Shown: positions 55,117-63,347 of the stretch, piece by piece
Layout of the letters: each line of letters opens with the position of its first letter
Numbering within the stretch: position 1 is the first letter of the stretch
Assembly: GCA_021798985.1 (NCBI GenBank)
Contig: JAJZBI010000014.1
Span: 1-64,000 of the forward strand
Direction of reading: 5' to 3'
Origin: Actinomycetes bacterium
GTDB taxonomy: Bacteria; Actinomycetota; Acidimicrobiia; Acidimicrobiales; Bog-793
Length of the DNA stretch: 64,000 nt
Made by a program: the position numbers and the translations under genes
The notes under the pieces: generated by a model
What the model saw: only the letters and a program-made list of their open reading frames with translations
Database searches by the model: none
What the model was told of the DNA's origin: nothing

Positions 55117-55701
55117 TCAGCGAACCGGCAGCCCCCACAGCGGGAACCAGCGGTCGAGCTCTGGCTCGATCTGCAGGTCGCTCGACAGCGCCGCTTTCAG
55201 CCTGAGCTCGGCGCCGTTGTCCCGGCGCTCCCCAGACAACGGGACGAAGGGGTAGAAGGTGCCCCGCTTGAACAGGTAGACGAGGTAGGTGCTCGCCGCG
55301 CCGCCGCCAGAGAAGCCGAAGACCGAGCAGAGCAGCTGGGGACCGTAGCCGTGCTCGTGCAGCGTCGAGTTGACGAAGTGCACGCGGGTCACGAGGCTGT
55401 CGAAGTCCGAGGCGCCGATCACCACCCAGCGGTAGCCGTACTGGTCCGGGGGCTCGAGCGAGACGGTGTTCGCCTCCCTTGCGCCAGCGTCGTCGTCGAG
55501 GCGAAGCAGCGAGACGAGCTCTTGCTCGGCGCCCTCGAAGGCGGGACCCACGCTCGGCTTGAAGCAGACCCCGGCGTGCAGGGTCGGCGAGAGGCTCTCG
55601 GCCGCCTCCAAGGTGATCGCCGCACCGGGGAGGGAAAAGAGCGCGTCGAGGTTGGCGCCGACGGGCTTGGTGCGCCCGAGAATGGCGTCGAGGAAGCCCA
55701 C
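55117..55701 (-). CDS. PspA-associated protein PspAB
   Basis: The 194-residue protein begins MGFLDAILGRTKPVGANLDALFSLP, matching PspAB, which accompanies PspA, PspAA and HtpX in actinobacteria and archaea. Later stretches TLHEHGYGPQLLCSVFGF and YLVYLFKRGTFYPFVP fit. Function is unknown beyond association with envelope stress. It is the last gene of a four-gene unit, two bases after htpX. GTG start. Confidence 0.85.
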   Translation of the reverse strand: MGFLDAILGRTKPVGANLDALFSLPGAAITLEAAESLSPTLHAGVCFKPSVGPAFEGAEQELVSLLRLDDDAGAREANTVSLEPPDQYGYRWVVIGASDFDSLVTRVHFVNSTLHEHGYGPQLLCSVFGFSGGGAASTYLVYLFKRGTFYPFVPLSGERRDNGAELRLKAALSSDLQIEPELDRWFPLWGLPVR

Positions 55702-55703
55702 GC

Positions 55704-56663
55704 TCAGACGAGCCCGCGGCGCATCTCGGCGTCCAGACGGGCCAGCTGCTCGAGGCGCTTTTGCAGCGACGGGTGCGTCGAGAACAGCGAGGAGAGGCTG
55801 GCGCCGGGTGCGATCGCCGGGGCGAAGTAGAAGGCGTTGAAGTGCTCGGCGGCGCGCAGATCCCGCGTCGGGATGCGGCCGATCTCGCCGCTCACCTTCT
55901 GCAGCGCCGACATCAGCAGCGCCGGCTGACCGATCAACAGGGCGCCGGAGCGGTCGGCCGCCAGCTCGCGGTAGCGAGAGAGCGCCCGGATCAACAAGAA
56001 GCTGATCGCATAGACGATGGCCGAGATCAGGACCATGGCGAGCTCGAACATCGCCACCTGGGCCTGGGCGTTGTTGTTGCCCCCGCCGCGCCCCCGACCA
56101 TAGTCGCCGCCGCCGAAGCCGCCGAAGAGGCCGGCATAGACGAACATGCGCGTCATCAGCCCGGCCAGGATGCCGAGGAAGCTGGCGATCGTCATCACCG
56201 CCACGTCACGGTGCGCGACGTGGGAGAGCTCGTGGGCGAGCACCGCCTCGAGCTCGGGCTCGTCCAGGCGGCGCAAGATTCCCGTCGTCACGCAGACCAC
56301 TGCGCTGTTCTGGTTGCGGCCGGTGGCAAAGGCGTTCGGGATGTCGCTCTGGGCGATCGCCACCTTGGGCTTGGGCATGTCGGCGAGCGCGACGAGCCGG
56401 TCGATGACCGCGTGCAGCTGCGGCGCCTGCTCGCGCTCGACGAGGCGGCCGCCCATGGAGAACAGGGCGATGCGGTCCGAGAAGAAGTACTGCACGAACA
56501 AGATGCCGAGCGCGATGACGAGCACCGGGGCGAGACCCATGTGGAGGATCTCGAGCAGCACGGTGACGAAGACTGCGTAGAGCAGTCCCAAAAAAAATAC
56601 GGTCATCAGCATGCGGGCGTTCAGCCCACGGTCGGCGGGGTAGCGGCTCTTGGCCACGTTCAC
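55704..56663 (-). CDS. htpX: Membrane zinc metalloprotease HtpX
   Basis: A 319-residue M48 peptidase with zinc motif HELSH (in VLAHELSHVAHRDV) and further ligand glutamate in the helix ELAADRSGA. Two N-terminal membrane segments and two after the catalytic motif anchor it in the membrane, with a Gly-rich loop (GGFGGGDYGRGRGGGNN) between. HtpX degrades damaged membrane proteins. GTG start overlaps the pspAA stop (GTGA). A run of eight T residues in the coding strand occurs near its 5' end. Confidence 0.95.
   Translation of the reverse strand: MNVAKSRYPADRGLNARMLMTVFFLGLLYAVFVTVLLEILHMGLAPVLVIALGILFVQYFFSDRIALFSMGGRLVEREQAPQLHAVIDRLVALADMPKPKVAIAQSDIPNAFATGRNQNSAVVCVTTGILRRLDEPELEAVLAHELSHVAHRDVAVMTIASFLGILAGLMTRMFVYAGLFGGFGGGDYGRGRGGGNNNAQAQVAMFELAMVLISAIVYAISFLLIRALSRYRELAADRSGALLIGQPALLMSALQKVSGEIGRIPTRDLRAAEHFNAFYFAPAIAPGASLSSLFSTHPSLQKRLEQLARLDAEMRRGLV
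56590..56597 (-). repeat. Eight-base T homopolymer inside htpX
   Basis: The coding strand reads GTA-TTTTTTTT-GGG at codons 22-25 of htpX. Such a run is rare in DNA of this GC content and could slip during replication or translation. Confidence 0.8.
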
Positions 56664-56935
56664 TCCTCGTTGGAATCCGACTCGACGAGCTCCCTCACCT
56701 CGTCGAGGGTGGCGTCGGGCGCCGGGACGACGAGGTCGGAGGGCACGAGCCGGTCGCTGTCGAGCGGCGTGCCACCCTCAGTGACCTCGGCGATCAGGGC
56801 CGCGAGCGCCCGTTGGAACCATTCCTCGTCATTGGCGGCCGCGGCGTGCGACAAGTCGCCGTCGAGCTTTTCGAGTCGGGCGCGCGCCTCGTCGCCGAGC
56901 TCGTACTGGCCGCCATTGAGGACCCGCACGATCAC
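56660..56935 (-). CDS. PspA-associated protein PspAA
   Basis: The 91-residue protein matches PspAA: IVRVLNGGQYELGDEARARL at the start, a central amphipathic helix (DDEEWFQRALAALIAEV-like) and LVPSDLVVPAPDATLDEVREL at the end. It always accompanies PspA in this type of cluster and may modulate it. GTG start overlaps the pspA stop (GTGA), and its own stop overlaps htpX. Confidence 0.85.
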   Translation of the reverse strand: MIVRVLNGGQYELGDEARARLEKLDGDLSHAAAANDEEWFQRALAALIAEVTEGGTPLDSDRLVPSDLVVPAPDATLDEVRELVESDSNEE

Positions 56936-57804
56936 GCCGTGCCTCCCTGGCCCGGAAGGCTGAAGGGGTCGCCGGCCGGGGCGCCCCCGGGTGGCTCGAC
57001 CTCTCCGTCGCTCACGGTCTCGTCCGGCTCGGCCGCTCCCGGCGCGCCAGTCTCCGCCGCGGCCGGTTCTGGAGCGCTGCCGCCGGCGCCGATCGCCTCC
57101 TGGGGGGCCCCGGGCAGCTGGCCTTTCAGCTTGGCCAGCTCGAGTTCGACCTGGGTGGACTGGCTCGCCTTGTCGAGCTCGGCCTGCAGCGGGTCGCTGC
57201 TGCCGGTGAGGTCGGTCAACGCGCCCGAAGAGAGCAGCTCGTCCATCGCCCCCGCCCGTGCCTGCATCTGGGCGACCTTGTCCTGAGCCCGCTCGAGGGC
57301 GAGGCCGGTGTCGCTCATCGACTCAGAGATCCCGGCCACGGCCTCGCCGATGCGGGTCTGGGCCTGGGCGGCCGTGTAGCTCGCCTTCAGCGTCTCTTTC
57401 TGGGTGCGGAAGGCGCTGACGCGCGCCTCGAGCTGCTGGGTCGTGGCGACCATCCGCTCCTCTTGGGAGGCGAGCTGGTCGTGCTGGGCCTTCAGTCCCT
57501 CGAGCTGCGTGCCGATGCCGGCCCGGCGGCTGAGCGCCTCGCGGGCGAGGTCCTCGCGGTTCTGAGCGAGCGCCTGGGTGGCCTGGCTCTGGAGCTTCTC
57601 CGCCGTGGCCTGCAGCTGGCGCGCCTGCAGCTCGATCCGCTTGCGGGCGGTCGCGATCTCGGCCACGCCCTTGCGCACCTGCTGCAGCTGCTCGAGCTGC
57701 TTTTCATAGGAGAGGTCGAGCGTCTCTCGCGGGTCCTCGGCCCGGTCGAGCACCTTGTTGGCCTTGGCCTGCACGATGCCCGAAAGGCGCTTCATCACGC
57801 TCAT
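56932..57804 (-). CDS. pspA: PspA/IM30 family membrane-stress protein
   Basis: The 290-residue protein is a long coiled coil. The N-terminus SVMKRLSGIVQAKANKVLDRAEDP is the PspA amphipathic membrane-binding helix, and the rest is heptad-like to about residue 220, followed by a Gly/Ala/Pro-rich acidic tail absent from E. coli PspA. PspA/IM30 forms ESCRT-III-like assemblies that protect stressed membranes. ATG with GAGGAG upstream. First gene of pspA-pspAA-htpX-pspAB. It is divergent from mca with 174 bases between. Confidence 0.94.
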   Translation of the reverse strand: MSVMKRLSGIVQAKANKVLDRAEDPRETLDLSYEKQLEQLQQVRKGVAEIATARKRIELQARQLQATAEKLQSQATQALAQNREDLAREALSRRAGIGTQLEGLKAQHDQLASQEERMVATTQQLEARVSAFRTQKETLKASYTAAQAQTRIGEAVAGISESMSDTGLALERAQDKVAQMQARAGAMDELLSSGALTDLTGSSDPLQAELDKASQSTQVELELAKLKGQLPGAPQEAIGAGGSAPEPAAAETGAPGAAEPDETVSDGEVEPPGGAPAGDPFSLPGQGGTA

Positions 57805-57978
57805 GTGCGCTCCTCGACGACGAGTTCATACCGCTACGCCGCCCGGCGTGCAGAGCCTCGCGGCGACACCCGTCGGGCAGGCGCCCTCGTTATGAGCATA
57901 TGCCCGGGTGGCGGGCGCCGTCCGGGCGGCCGGCCGGCAGCGTCCACCGGGCTCGCCGCTGCCCGGTAGGTTCGCGCC

Positions 57979-58893
57979 ATGGCCGATCAGCTCTGCCTCC
58001 TCAGCGTGCACGCCCACCCCGACGACGAAGCCTCCAAGGGCGCGGCGACCGTCGCCCGCTACCACGCCGCCGGCATCCGTACGGTCCTCGTGACCTGCAC
58101 CGGCGGGGAAGAGGGCGAGATCTTGAACCCGGCGATGGACCGCCCCGAGGTGCGCGAGCACCTGGCGGAGGTCCGCCAGCAAGAGCTCGCCGCGGCGGCC
58201 AAGGCCATCGGCTATGACGAGGTGGTCCTGCTCGGCTACCGAGACTCGGGCATGCCCGAGAGCGCGGCGAACGCGGATCCCCGCTCGTTCTGGCAGGCGC
58301 CGCTCGCCGAGGCGGTCGGCCGCCTCGTCGAGGTGATCCGGCGCGAGCGCCCGCAGGTCCTCGTCACCTATCCGGACGACCAGAGCGGCTATCCCCACCC
58401 GGACCACCTGCGCGTGCACGAGATCTCCGTCGCCGCCTTCGAGGCCGCCGCCGACCCGGACGCCTACCCGGGCCTCGGCGATCCGCACCAGCCTCTCAAG
58501 CTCTACTACTCGCTCTGGCCCGTCGAGCAGGTGCTCGCCCGGCACGAGAAGTTCCTCGAGCTCGGCCTGCCCTCGCCCTATGCTGAGCGGCTGGAGGACG
58601 GCTGGCTGGACCGGATGCCGGCGATCGAGGTCACGACGCGCGTCGACGTCGCCGGGTTTGCCGACGCCCGGCGCAACGGCCTGCTCGCCCATGCAACCCA
58701 GATCGACCCCGACTCGCCCCACTGGTTTGGCCTGCCGCCCGAGGTGGAGCGGGACCTGCACGTCTTCGATCCCTACCGCCGTGCCCGCAGCCTCGTCGAT
58801 GCGCCACTGCCCGAAGACGACCTGTTCGCGGGGGTTCCCGCGGCGCTCGCGGAACTCGACGCGGCGCGCACGGCGCCGCCGCGTTCGCGCTGA
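57979..58893 (+). CDS. mca: Mycothiol S-conjugate amidase
   Basis: The 304-residue zinc amidase has AHPDDE (residues 12-17) and the histidine motif HPDHLRVHE, with the TGGEEGEILNPAMDRP segment that distinguishes Mca/MshB-type enzymes. The size and C-terminal part fit Mca, which cleaves mycothiol-toxin conjugates, better than MshB. It implies that this organism makes mycothiol. ATG start. The next gene, SCP2-like, starts 79 bases later. Confidence 0.92.
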   Translation: MADQLCLLSVHAHPDDEASKGAATVARYHAAGIRTVLVTCTGGEEGEILNPAMDRPEVREHLAEVRQQELAAAAKAIGYDEVVLLGYRDSGMPESAANADPRSFWQAPLAEAVGRLVEVIRRERPQVLVTYPDDQSGYPHPDHLRVHEISVAAFEAAADPDAYPGLGDPHQPLKLYYSLWPVEQVLARHEKFLELGLPSPYAERLEDGWLDRMPAIEVTTRVDVAGFADARRNGLLAHATQIDPDSPHWFGLPPEVERDLHVFDPYRRARSLVDAPLPEDDLFAGVPAALAELDAARTAPPRSR

Positions 58894-58972
58894 GGGCCGG
58901 GGATCGCCCCCTTCGGGCGTCGCATCGGCCATCATCGGCGTCCGACACGGCCGAATAGGAGGCAGGGGAGCG

Positions 58973-59359
58973 ATGGCGAAGTGGCTGACCCAGGAGTGGC
59001 TGGACGAGAGCCTGGCGCTGGCGACGGACCAGCCGGAGATCCCCGGCGCCACCGCCGCCATCCAATACGTCGTCACCGATGGCCCCGATGGCGACATCTC
59101 CTACTACTGGGTGGTCGAGGACGGGCACCTTCGGGAGAATCGGCTGGGCGTGCTTGACAGTGCCGAGGTGACCCTCACCGAGACCTACGACGACGCGCTG
59201 GCAATGCAAAGGGGCGAGCTCGATATGAACGCCGCGTTTCTCCAGGGCCGGGTCAAAGTCGACGGGGACGTGGCCAAGCTGATGTCGCTGCTGCCAATCA
59301 CGATGTCGCCCGACTTTGCTCGCTTCCAGCAGGCGGTTCAGGACATGACCGAATACTGA
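58973..59359 (+). CDS. SCP2 sterol-binding domain-like protein
   Basis: The 128-residue protein resembles stand-alone SCP2-type lipid-binding domains: VEDGHLRENRLGVLDSAEVTLTETYDDALAMQRGELDMNAAFLQGRVKVDGDVAKLMSL is the core region (about residues 47-105). Such proteins bind hydrophobic ligands; the ligand is unknown. AGGAGG and GGGGAG precede the ATG. The frame is open farther upstream but only as a shadow of mca. Confidence 0.82.
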   Translation: MAKWLTQEWLDESLALATDQPEIPGATAAIQYVVTDGPDGDISYYWVVEDGHLRENRLGVLDSAEVTLTETYDDALAMQRGELDMNAAFLQGRVKVDGDVAKLMSLLPITMSPDFARFQQAVQDMTEY

Positions 59360-59394
59360 TAACGCGCGCATCGCATTGATTTTCTGCCTCTCTG

Positions 59395-59449
59395 GGTAAG
59401 CAATCAGCACCGACAGGGGATGGAATGACATCCCCGGGGTACGCAATCA
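59395..59449 (+). promoter_or_regulatory. Direct repeats GGTAnGCAATCA flanking a hairpin, upstream of the LuxR-type gene
   Basis: Two near-identical 12-mers (59395-59406 and 59438-59449, 11 of 12 bases equal) are 43 bases apart. Between them is a perfect 7-bp hairpin (GGGGATG at 59416-59422, CATCCCC at 59429-59435, six-base loop). The block ends 46 bases before the start codon. It could be a pair of regulator sites or a structured RNA leader. It does not match a riboswitch class I know. Confidence 0.5.
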
Positions 59450-59495
59450 CCGATACCCGTACGGGCGCTGCCCCTGGACAACCCCGAGTAGGCAT

Positions 59496-60158
59496 ATGAG
59501 CAGCCAGATAACCAGCATCGCCGGTGAACGAGGCGTCATGCCCCGAAAGCTCGCCACCTACGTGGCCGCCGCCGACGCGATCTCGCGGGCCGGACTTGCT
59601 GCGCAGCTGCGCACGCAGGCCGACCTCTTGCTGGTCGATGACCCCAAGCGCGCGAGCGTTGCGGTCGTCGGGGTCGACCAGGTCGAAGAGCAAGAGTCCA
59701 GGGTCATCCGCACGCTGTTGCGCAACGGCTGCCTGCACGTCGTCGTGGTCTCCTCGATCCTTGACGACCGGGGCGTGCTGAACGCGGTCGAGGCGGGCGC
59801 CTGCGCGATCCTGCGCCGCATCGAGGCGACGCCCGAGCGGCTCGCCGCCGTCCTCGTGGCCGCCATGGAGGGCCACGGCGCGCTCCCGCCGGACCTGCTC
59901 GGCTCGCTGCTGTCACAGGTGAGCAAGCTGCAGCGCAACGTCCTCGCGCCCCGCGGCCTGCTCGTCAACGGCTTCACCGAGCGCGAGATCGAGGTCCTGC
60001 GGCTCGTCGCTGACGGTCTTGACACCGAAGAGATCGCCGAGCAGCTCGCCTACTCCGAGCGCACGGTGAAGAACGTGCTGCACGACGTCACCTCGCGCTT
60101 TCATCTGCGCAATCGCTGCCATGCGGTCGCCTACGCGATTCGCGCCGGCGTGATCTAG
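59496..60158 (+). CDS. Orphan LuxR/NarL-type DNA-binding protein with degenerate receiver-like domain
   Basis: The 220-residue protein ends in a clear LuxR helix-turn-helix (FTEREIEVLRLVADGLDTEE to YSERTVKNVLHDVTSR). The N-terminal 120 residues are the size of a receiver domain and have alternating strands and helices, but the acidic pair that binds Mg2+ is missing (YVAAADAISRAG) and only one candidate Asp (VVGVDQ) remains. No histidine kinase is nearby. Phosphorylation-independent control is therefore likely. ATG 59496 is used; ATG 59538 is also possible. Confidence 0.85.
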   Translation: MSSQITSIAGERGVMPRKLATYVAAADAISRAGLAAQLRTQADLLLVDDPKRASVAVVGVDQVEEQESRVIRTLLRNGCLHVVVVSSILDDRGVLNAVEAGACAILRRIEATPERLAAVLVAAMEGHGALPPDLLGSLLSQVSKLQRNVLAPRGLLVNGFTEREIEVLRLVADGLDTEEIAEQLAYSERTVKNVLHDVTSRFHLRNRCHAVAYAIRAGVI

Positions 60159-60233
60159 CGGCTCGCCCTGGCCGGGCCGGCGCCGCGGCGCCTGTTTGCC
60201 TCGCCCGGCCGCGACCGGCGAGGCTGTAGCCCC

Positions 60234-61532
60234 ATGACGGCCGAGGCGTGCACCATCGGGCCGTTCGATCGCCCGCTTCGGGTCGCGCTCTTGTCGTACC
60301 GGGGCAACCCCACCTGTGGTGGCCAGGGCGTCTACGTGCGCCACCTCTCCCGAGCCCTCACGCGCCTTGGCCACGAGGTGACGGTGCTCTCGGGCCAGCC
60401 CTACCCCGAGCTCGCCCCCGGGGTCGGCCTCTTGCGGGTCCCGAGCCTCGACCTGTACCGCGAGCCGACGCCCTTTCGCACCCCCAAGCGGCGCGAGCTC
60501 AGCGCGCCGGTCGACCTGCTCGAGCTGGCGACGATGTGGACGGGTGGCTTCCCCGAGCCCCGGACGTTCTCGCTGCGTGCCCGCGCCCTGCTGGCGGCGC
60601 GCCTGTCGGACTTCGACCTCGTCCACGACAACCAGTCGCTCGGCACCGGCCTGCTCGGCATGCTCGCCGACGGCTGGCCCGTCCTCGCCTCGGTGCACCA
60701 CCCGATCTCGGTCGACCGGCGAGTCGACCTCGCGCACGCGACCTCGCTCAAGGCGTCGCTCTCCCTGCGCCGGTGGTACGGCTTCGCAGCGATGCAGAAC
60801 CGGGTCGCGCGGCGCCTGCCGCGGCTGCTCACCGTGTCGGAGTCCTCGCGCGCCGATCTGCTCGCCGAGCTCGCCATCGCGCCTGAGCGCGTGCGGGTGG
60901 TGCCGGTCGGGGTCGACCCGTCCCTGCACCGCCCCCGGCCCGAGCGCGCGCGGATCCCCGGCCGGGTCATGACCACCGCCAGCGCGGACGTGCCGCTGAA
61001 GGGGCTCGTCCCGCTCCTCGAGGCGCTCGCGAAGCTGCGCACCGAACGGCCAGAGGCCCACCTCGTCGTGGTCGGCCGGTTGCGCGCTGACAGCCCGACG
61101 CACCGCACCATCGAGCGGCTCGGCCTCGAAGGGGCGGTCCGCTTCGTTGCCGGGGAGAGCGACGAGCGCCACGCCGAGCGCTACTGCGAGGCGAGCTGCG
61201 TCGTGGTGCCCTCGCTGTATGAGGGCTTCTCGCTGCCCGCCGCCGAGGCGCTCGCGTGCGGCACGCCGCTCGTCGCCACGACTGGCGGGGCCCTGCCCGA
61301 GGTCGCCGGCGAGGACGGCGTGCACGCCCTGTTGGTGCCCCCGGGCGACCCGTCGGCGCTGGCGATCGCGATCTTGCGGCTCCTTGAGGACCGATCACTC
61401 GCCGCACGTCTCGCCGCCGCGGGCCGAGCACGGGTCCTCGAGCGCTTCACCTGGCAGGCAACGGCGGAGCGCACGGTCGCTGAGTACCGGGCCCTGCTGG
61501 CAGAGCATCAGCGGGGCAGCTCCTCGTGCTGA
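60234..61532 (+). CDS. Family 4-type glycosyltransferase
   Basis: A 432-residue GT-B fold enzyme of the GT4 type. N-terminal GNPTCGGQGVYVRHLSRAL is the usual acceptor-side start; the C-terminal donor site has PSLYEGFSLPAAEALACGTPLVAT with the EX7E-like glutamates. It has no membrane segment. The substrate is unknown. It overlaps the next methyltransferase gene by seven bases, beginning a compact module of four genes. Confidence 0.92.
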   Translation: MTAEACTIGPFDRPLRVALLSYRGNPTCGGQGVYVRHLSRALTRLGHEVTVLSGQPYPELAPGVGLLRVPSLDLYREPTPFRTPKRRELSAPVDLLELATMWTGGFPEPRTFSLRARALLAARLSDFDLVHDNQSLGTGLLGMLADGWPVLASVHHPISVDRRVDLAHATSLKASLSLRRWYGFAAMQNRVARRLPRLLTVSESSRADLLAELAIAPERVRVVPVGVDPSLHRPRPERARIPGRVMTTASADVPLKGLVPLLEALAKLRTERPEAHLVVVGRLRADSPTHRTIERLGLEGAVRFVAGESDERHAERYCEASCVVVPSLYEGFSLPAAEALACGTPLVATTGGALPEVAGEDGVHALLVPPGDPSALAIAILRLLEDRSLAARLAAAGRARVLERFTWQATAERTVAEYRALLAEHQRGSSSC

Positions 61533-62323
61533 CGGTCGATCTGCAGCGTGCCGGGATCTCGCCGGGAACACGGGTGCTCGACGTCGGCTGCGGTGGCGGC
61601 CGCCACGCTTTTGCGTGCGCGGCGCGCGGGGCCGACGTGGTGGCGGTCGACGCCAGCCGGGGTGAACTCGAGCCGGTGGCGGCACTGCTCGCGGCGATGG
61701 AGGAAGCCGGAGAGATCACTGCGCCGGCGCGGGGCGCGGTGGCGTGCGCCGACCTCGCGCAGCTCCCCTTTGGCCGCGCCAGCTTCGATCGCATCGTCGC
61801 CGCCGAGGTGCTCGAGCACATCGTGGACGACGAGGCGGCGCTCGGCGAGCTCGCCCGGGTCCTCACGAGCGACGGCCTGCTCGTCGTCACGGTCCCGCGC
61901 TTTGGCCCCGAGCTCGTGAACTGGGCACTCTCGGCCGCCTATCACGAGGTCGAGGGGGGTCACGTCCGCATCTACCGGCGCCGCCAGCTCGTCGGTCGGC
62001 TGCGGCGCGCCGGCTTTGACGTCATCGGCTCGCACCACGCGCACGCCCTGCACAGCCCGTACTGGTGGCTGCGCTGCCTGGTTGGCGTCGACAACGACCA
62101 CAACCCGCTCGTGCGCGCCTACCACCGCGTCCTCGTCTACGACATCGTGCGCCGCCCGCGCTGGCTGCACGGCATCGAGCGGCTGTTGAACCCGCTCGTC
62201 GGCAAGAGCCTCGTGCTGTACTGCCGGCCGCGGGCGACCGCGCTCCTCTCGAGCCCGACGGACCTCGCCCGACGCGGCGAGGGCGAGCTCGTGGCCGCCG
62301 GAGGCGACCGTGTCGCTCCCTGA
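61526..62323 (+). CDS. Class I SAM-dependent methyltransferase
   Basis: The 265-residue protein has the SAM-binding motif VLDVGCGGGRHAFACA, the acidic VVAVDASRGEL and the motif II/III region AEVLEHIVDDEAALGELARVL. A C-terminal part with hydrophobic stretches (LHSPYWWLRCLVGVDNDHN) may bind the substrate or membrane. It overlaps both neighbouring genes and is probably translated with the glycosyltransferase and the terpene-cyclase-like protein. GTG start. Confidence 0.9.
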   Translation: MLTVDLQRAGISPGTRVLDVGCGGGRHAFACAARGADVVAVDASRGELEPVAALLAAMEEAGEITAPARGAVACADLAQLPFGRASFDRIVAAEVLEHIVDDEAALGELARVLTSDGLLVVTVPRFGPELVNWALSAAYHEVEGGHVRIYRRRQLVGRLRRAGFDVIGSHHAHALHSPYWWLRCLVGVDNDHNPLVRAYHRVLVYDIVRRPRWLHGIERLLNPLVGKSLVLYCRPRATALLSSPTDLARRGEGELVAAGGDRVAP

Positions 62324-63347
62324 GCTCTCGGCCGCCCCCGGGATCGGCGAGCTCGGCGCGACCGCGGCCAGCATCGCCGCCCTGCAGCGGCCGAGCGGCT
62401 TCATCCCATGGTCGGCGGCCGGGCACGGGGACCCCTGGAACCACCTTGAGGCTGCGCTCGCGCTCGCCGTCGTCGGCGACGGCGACGGCGCGCGGCGCGC
62501 CCTTGATTTCCTCGCCGCCACCCAGCGCCCCGACGGCTCGTGGCACGCCGGCTACTGCGGGGACGGCGAGATCGACGACGACCGGCTCGATACCAACGGC
62601 ACCGCCTACGTCGCCACCGGCGTGCTCGGCTGCGCCCTCGCGCTCGGCGAGGGCGCCCTCGTGCGCCGGCACCTCGCCATGATGCGCCGGGCGCTCGACT
62701 TCGTGCTCGCCCAGCAACGGCCCTCGGGAGCGATCTGCTGGTCCGACGCCCCCGCTGGCGCCGCTGGCGACCTGTGCCTGCTTGCGGCGTGCTCCTCGAT
62801 CTACGCGAGCCTCACGGCCTGGGTCCGCGCCGCTGCGCTGATCGGCGTGGAGCCGGCGACCGCCCCTGAGGTCGCGCCCGCGACCCACCGCTTGCGCGAC
62901 GCGATCGTGGCGCGCCCGGAGTGCTTCGCCGACAAGCGCGAGTACGCCATGGACTGGTACTACCCAGTGCTCGCGGGCGTGCTCGAGGGCGACGCCGCGC
63001 GCCAGCGCCTCGCGTCGGGCTGGGAGCGCTTCGTCCAGCCCGGTCGCGGCGTGCTGTGCCGCTCGGACCATCGCTGGATCACGACCGCCGAGACCGCCGA
63101 GTGCGCGCTCGCCTGCCTGCGCTGCGGTCTGGTCGACGAGGCGGCGGCGCTGCTCGCCCTCGCCGAGCACCAGCGCCAGACGGACGGCTCGTACCTGACC
63201 GGCCTCGTCTATCCCGAGCGCTCGCCCTTCCCGGCTGGCGAGCGCACGAGCTACTCGGCCGCGGCCGTCGTGCTTGCCGCCGACGCGTTGCGCGGCGGCG
63301 TCACCGCCGCGCTCTTTGGGGCGCCGTCGGAGCCCGGCGCTTGGTGA
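62310..63347 (+). CDS. Prenyltransferase/squalene-cyclase-like alpha-toroid protein
   Basis: The 345-residue protein contains repeats of the QW type (ALDFLAATQRPDGSWHAGYCG, ALDFVLAQQRPSGAICWSD, LALAEHQRQTDGSYLTGL), typical of terpene cyclases and protein prenyltransferase beta subunits. It lacks a clear DxDD cyclase motif; IDDDRLDTNGTA is the closest acidic cluster. It is too short for a full squalene-hopene cyclase. GTG start within the previous gene, and its end overlaps the convergent methyltransferase by 47 bases. Confidence 0.8.
   Translation: MSLPELSAAPGIGELGATAASIAALQRPSGFIPWSAAGHGDPWNHLEAALALAVVGDGDGARRALDFLAATQRPDGSWHAGYCGDGEIDDDRLDTNGTAYVATGVLGCALALGEGALVRRHLAMMRRALDFVLAQQRPSGAICWSDAPAGAAGDLCLLAACSSIYASLTAWVRAAALIGVEPATAPEVAPATHRLRDAIVARPECFADKREYAMDWYYPVLAGVLEGDAARQRLASGWERFVQPGRGVLCRSDHRWITTAETAECALACLRCGLVDEAAALLALAEHQRQTDGSYLTGLVYPERSPFPAGERTSYSAAAVVLAADALRGGVTAALFGAPSEPGAW

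Noticed and set aside
59360-59495. A known riboswitch before the LuxR-type gene
   Set aside because: The hairpin and repeats do not match the consensus features of the c-di-GMP, c-di-AMP, SAM, TPP or cobalamin riboswitches that I could compare from memory.
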